This document shows positions 52,779 to 54,841 of a stretch of DNA of 54,841 nucleotides, one piece after another. A program made the translations under genes and the position numbers. Source of the stretch: Aureimonas phyllosphaerae. Lineage in GTDB: Bacteria > Pseudomonadota > Alphaproteobacteria > Rhizobiales > Rhizobiaceae. Numbering within the stretch: the stretch's first letter is position 1; the number at the start of each line of letters is the position of its first letter. The notes beneath the pieces are model-generated. The model did not search any database. It saw nothing but the letters and a program-made list of their open reading frames with translations, and was not told the origin of the DNA. The DNA lies in contig NZ_FOOA01000022.1 in assembly GCF_900113065.1 (NCBI RefSeq), positions 1-54,841 of the forward strand. Reading direction: 5' to 3'.

Positions 52779-54029
52779 GTCAAGTTTCTGCAGACGCCGC
52801 GCAAGGCGGTTTTGCAGAATGATCGAGCCGCCCGCATCGAGCGCTTCCACCGCACCGGCCACGCCGGCGAATGAATGGTCGAGACTGACCGCGGCCAGCG
52901 CATCCAGAGCGGGTACCAAAGCTTCGAGAAGCGTCAGTCGGGCTTGGTGAGGATCGAGGCCGGCGAGGAGTTCAGCGGGATCGATCTTGGTTTGACCGTC
53001 AGACTCCTCGATGTCCACGCCCACGACATCAACTAGGAACGACGCTTGCAGACCTTTGTGGAGCAGACGGACCAAGGCATCAGCCATACCTCGGCGCCCG
53101 GCCTTATCGGCATCGAAGAAGAGGTGAACCCTGAGGGCCCGTCCCGCTGATAGCGCCAATTCGGCGAGCTCGCCGATCGCCTCGACCTGCTTGTCGCTGA
53201 TCGATGCACCAAACAGAGCTACCGCCGGCAGGCCGAGACTTTCTAGCCGCAGGGCGTCGAACACTCCTTCGACCAAGAACAGATCGAACCGGTCGGCGGC
53301 GGCATCGAGGGCGGCAGGCTCCTGAGCAGAGTCGATGCGGCGACGGACTTTGTCGCCCCTATACAGATGGTCCGACTTCTTGAAGCCTTTAGTGAAGAGG
53401 TACTTCGGACCATCGCCAACAACCCGTCGCGCCATGAACCCGACGGTCCTGGCACGAAGATTCTTGATCGGGATGAGCACCGACGCGCCGCGCACGAAAG
53501 GGGTCAAAGAGACCGACCTCAAGGACAGCGAAAGCCCAGTATCCCCGACATAGCCAAATCCCGCGGCAACGGCTTCGTCTAGCGCGGCTCGATCTTGTCC
53601 AAGATTGGCAAGGAAGGCCTCCATAGACCCTATCACGATGCCTGCAGAATCCAGGGTCTCCAGATCAAGCTTTCGCACCTGCGCAAAAAGTTTGAGCTGT
53701 GAGAGGTAATTCTTCTCACGCCAAAAGGCTTGAGCCCGCTGTCGGATGTCCTGGCGCGGTTCCTTGTTTAGCCACCCGCGCTGGCGGAGGTTCAAGCCAT
53801 AGGCGCTCGCCAGCCAGTCAAGAGCGCCAGCAAAGTCGACGTTCTGGCGCTGCTTCACGAGCTCGATCGTGTCGCCGTGCGCGTGGCACGTGAAACAGTG
53901 ATAGTGAGGATCTTTTCCCCGGTATAAATTCAGGGAAGGCTGAGTGTCGTTGTGAAATGGGCAAATTGCTAGGCGAGGGGAACGCCGCCCCGGCGCCAAC
54001 TGTATTCCCAGTTTCTGCGCGACATCCAC
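52776..54029 (-). CDS. DnaG-type primase-like protein (CHC2 zinc finger plus TOPRIM)
   Basis: 417 residues if started at GTG 54029. The zinc finger is C23-P-F-H26 ... C45-F-T-C48 with TQPSLNLYRGKD between, the CHC2 pattern of bacterial and phage primases. The TOPRIM metal site shows E254 (FLVEGVFDALRL) and D306/D308 (FFDADKAGRRGM). A C-terminal helicase-binding domain is not evident; the chain ends with NRLARRLQKLD. GTG 54029 has no ribosome site, whereas ATG 54068 in the same frame has one but meets TAG after eight codons. The chain stops at a TAG (52776-52778) that opens straight into the RT frame. A primer-making role for the RT is a natural guess (inference). It is separate from housekeeping DnaG, which is longer. 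Confidence 0.82.
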   Translation of the reverse strand: MDVAQKLGIQLAPGRRSPRLAICPFHNDTQPSLNLYRGKDPHYHCFTCHAHGDTIELVKQRQNVDFAGALDWLASAYGLNLRQRGWLNKEPRQDIRQRAQAFWREKNYLSQLKLFAQVRKLDLETLDSAGIVIGSMEAFLANLGQDRAALDEAVAAGFGYVGDTGLSLSLRSVSLTPFVRGASVLIPIKNLRARTVGFMARRVVGDGPKYLFTKGFKKSDHLYRGDKVRRRIDSAQEPAALDAAADRFDLFLVEGVFDALRLESLGLPAVALFGASISDKQVEAIGELAELALSAGRALRVHLFFDADKAGRRGMADALVRLLHKGLQASFLVDVVGVDIEESDGQTKIDPAELLAGLDPHQARLTLLEALVPALDALAAVSLDHSFAGVAGAVEALDAGGSIILQNRLARRLQKLD

Positions 54030-54041
54030 AATGTCAAGCTG

Positions 54042-54044
54042 CTA
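54042..54044 (-). other. in-frame TAG at codon 9 of the primase frame
   Basis: The context is GGC GAA ATT TAG CAG CTT GAC, eight codons after ATG 54068. The sequence after it is the conserved primase N-terminus, which begins before the GTG at 54029. Confidence 0.7.
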
Positions 54045-54122
54045 AATTTCGCCTTTCCAGTCAGCCATTGTTTTTCAACCTCATCCTCTACTGAGGCGAA
54101 CTACGCCAATGGGAGCTGATGC

Positions 54123-54151
54123 TAATTACCTATAGTGCGGTCCGATGCCAA
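54123..54151 (-). promoter_or_regulatory. candidate sigma-70 promoter of the primase-RT-nitrilase locus
   Basis: On the minus strand TTGGCA and TAATTA are separated by exactly 17 bp. Transcription would start near 54115, about 45 bases before ATG 54068, leaving GAGG as ribosome site. The geometry is seen; activity is inferred. Confidence 0.5.
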
Positions 54152-54314
54152 GGCACTAGTCTCGCGTGTGTTGGGGAAAGTGCGAGTAATGGGAATCACA
54201 TTTGCCACCCCCTCGCTGGAGCCATTTCGCTATCAGCTTCAGCGCTTGAAGGTCTGAATTCCGGTGCGGGGGCATCCGCAGCAACTGGCGCAAGGTGCCA
54301 TCGCCCCCTCCCGC

Positions 54315-54395
54315 GAATGTCCGCTTTCAGACTACAGCCGTTAGCAGACCAATGGCTGAAATGGGCGCAGAGCGGAAGCTGAACGGGCGGGGCGA
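54315..54395. repeat. dispersed intergenic repeat, copy J
   Basis: Carries GTCCGCTTTCAGACTACAGC and GCAGAGCGGAAGCTGAACGG, the inverted core of the family. It lies between the promoter of the RT locus and the next binding-protein gene; no other feature is seen in 54152-54425. Confidence 0.45.
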
Positions 54396-54425
54396 CCGGA
54401 CAGGCCATCGCCCCGCGAAATGTTT

Positions 54426-54841
54426 CTACTGCAGCATCTCAGCAGGCAGGGCGGAGCCGTGAAAGCGCTGGTAGATCTCGTTGAGCTTGCCGTTCTTGAG
54501 GTTGGCTGCGACCCATTCGTCGAGCTTGGCCTTCAGTTCGGGCTCGTTCTTGCGAAGTCCGATGGCGAGATCGAAGGTGCGGATCACGAACTTCGGCTCG
54601 TAGGCGAGGTCCGGGTTGCGCTGGCCGATCTGGTTCACAAGCGTCGCGGAGGTCGCCACCATCTTGGCTTGGCCGCTGACGGCCGCCGTCACCATCGTGG
54701 CGTCGTCGTCGTAGCGGGTGACGGTGAAACCCTTCTCCGAGGCGAGGCCCGTCAGTTCGGTGTCCTGCGTCGTGCCGCGGGTCACCGTGATCGCCTGGCC
54801 GCGAACGTCGTCCCAGCCGGCGATGGTCGACGCCTTCGGCG
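54426..54841 (-). CDS. ABC transporter solute-binding protein, family 3 (partial, 5' end cut)
   Basis: The C-terminal 138 codons of an extracellular solute-binding protein of the amino-acid type; the frame runs off the window. Visible family features are GQAITVTRGTTQDTELTGLA, the residue pattern FVIRTFDLAIGLRKNEPELK and the C-terminal WVAANLKNGKLNEIYQRFHG. Such proteins are periplasmic and deliver polar amino acids or opines to an ABC importer. The rest of its operon should lie past the window edge only if the gene order is unusual, because this gene reads leftward out of the edge and is last here. The ligand is unknown. Confidence 0.85.
   Translation of the reverse strand, partial: PKASTIAGWDDVRGQAITVTRGTTQDTELTGLASEKGFTVTRYDDDATMVTAAVSGQAKMVATSATLVNQIGQRNPDLAYEPKFVIRTFDLAIGLRKNEPELKAKLDEWVAANLKNGKLNEIYQRFHGSALPAEMLQ

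Larger units (their letters stand above)
46293..54068 (-). other. single 2,592-codon frame: primase-TAG-RT-TAG-nitrilase
   Basis: From ATG 54068 to TAA 46293-46295 one frame is free of TAA, TGA and frameshift and holds exactly three TAG codons, at codons 9, 431 and 1766. The ATG has GAGG ten bases upstream and a promoter-like element 55-83 bp upstream. The peptide before the first TAG is MADWKGEI and after it QLDIVDVAQKLG, the usual beginning of a DnaG-type primase. Between the second TAG and the first start codon of the RT, 45 codons read like ordinary protein. What is seen is the frame; that it is translated through the TAGs is a hypothesis. Confidence 0.6.

Noticed and set aside
1-54841. 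Genome-wide recoding of TAG as a sense codon
   Set aside because: Several ordinary genes here end cleanly with TAG, for example both dehydratases, dctP and the MFS gene ending at 24833, with non-coding sequence after them.

Overview
The window is about 65% GC chromosomal or plasmid DNA, most likely from an alphaproteobacterium of the Hyphomicrobiales (Rhizobiales). The reasons are the density of ABC, TRAP and MFS importers, the catabolic gene content, a RirA-type iron box (TGA-N9-TCA) in front of a siderophore receptor, and a family of intergenic repeats. The genus cannot be fixed from the sequence alone; an Aureimonas- or Methylobacterium-like organism would fit. No tRNA, rRNA or CRISPR array was seen.

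Layout. 1-1.1 kb: truncated zinc metallopeptidase. 1.3-4.5 kb: divergent siderophore esterase and TonB-dependent receptor around an iron box. 4.6-9.3 kb: a nested inverted-repeat element, an MFS exporter gene with two compensating frameshifts, a two-gene ABC-2 transporter and a 19-bp tandem repeat. 9.3-15.6 kb: a TRAP transporter, a divergent GntR regulator and two tandem enolase-superfamily dehydratases, which together look like a sugar-acid uptake and catabolism unit. 15.7-24.8 kb: an AraC regulator, a three-subunit molybdenum hydroxylase, an acyl-CoA ligase, a crotonase and an MFS importer, the gene set and order of a 2-furoate (hmfABCDE) pathway. 25.1-27.5 kb: MFS plus AraC regulator. 27.7-31.2 kb: a 1172-residue FG-GAP / Calx-beta / RTX secreted protein. 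31.6-33.7 kb: DHA2 drug exporter with TetR repressor. 33.9-34.6 kb: a small tyrosine recombinase. 34.8-44.4 kb: a six-gene leftward operon (TIM-barrel isomerase, sugar ABC importer, gluconate-dehydrogenase-type subunit 3, GMC oxidoreductase) with a divergent ROK regulator and a cytosolic copy of the binding protein, probably for an oxidative (3-keto) glycoside or polyol pathway.

44.8-54.1 kb is a defence-like accessory block. It begins with a two-gene cassette carrying a PD-(D/E)XK nuclease signature. Facing it is a leftward locus coding for a DnaG-type primase (CHC2 zinc finger plus TOPRIM), a 1289-residue reverse transcriptase with a YVDD active site, and a nitrilase-like protein. The most striking observation of the window is that these three open frames are one single reading frame. 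From an ATG at 54068, behind a plausible promoter and ribosome binding site, the frame runs 2,592 codons to a TAA at 46293 and is broken only by three TAG codons (codons 9, 431 and 1766). There is no frameshift and there are only poor internal start signals. It could be a readthrough-controlled primase-RT-nitrilase polyprotein, three coupled genes, or a locus with nonsense mutations. RT plus nitrilase recalls the class 1 UG/DRT defence reverse transcriptases, but I cannot assign this version with a primase to a named type.

The window ends in a partial amino-acid-type ABC binding protein. About ten diverged copies of an intergenic repeat (core like GGGCCGAAAGCGGAC) sit between modules, and some flank the recombinase and the primase-RT-nitrilase locus.
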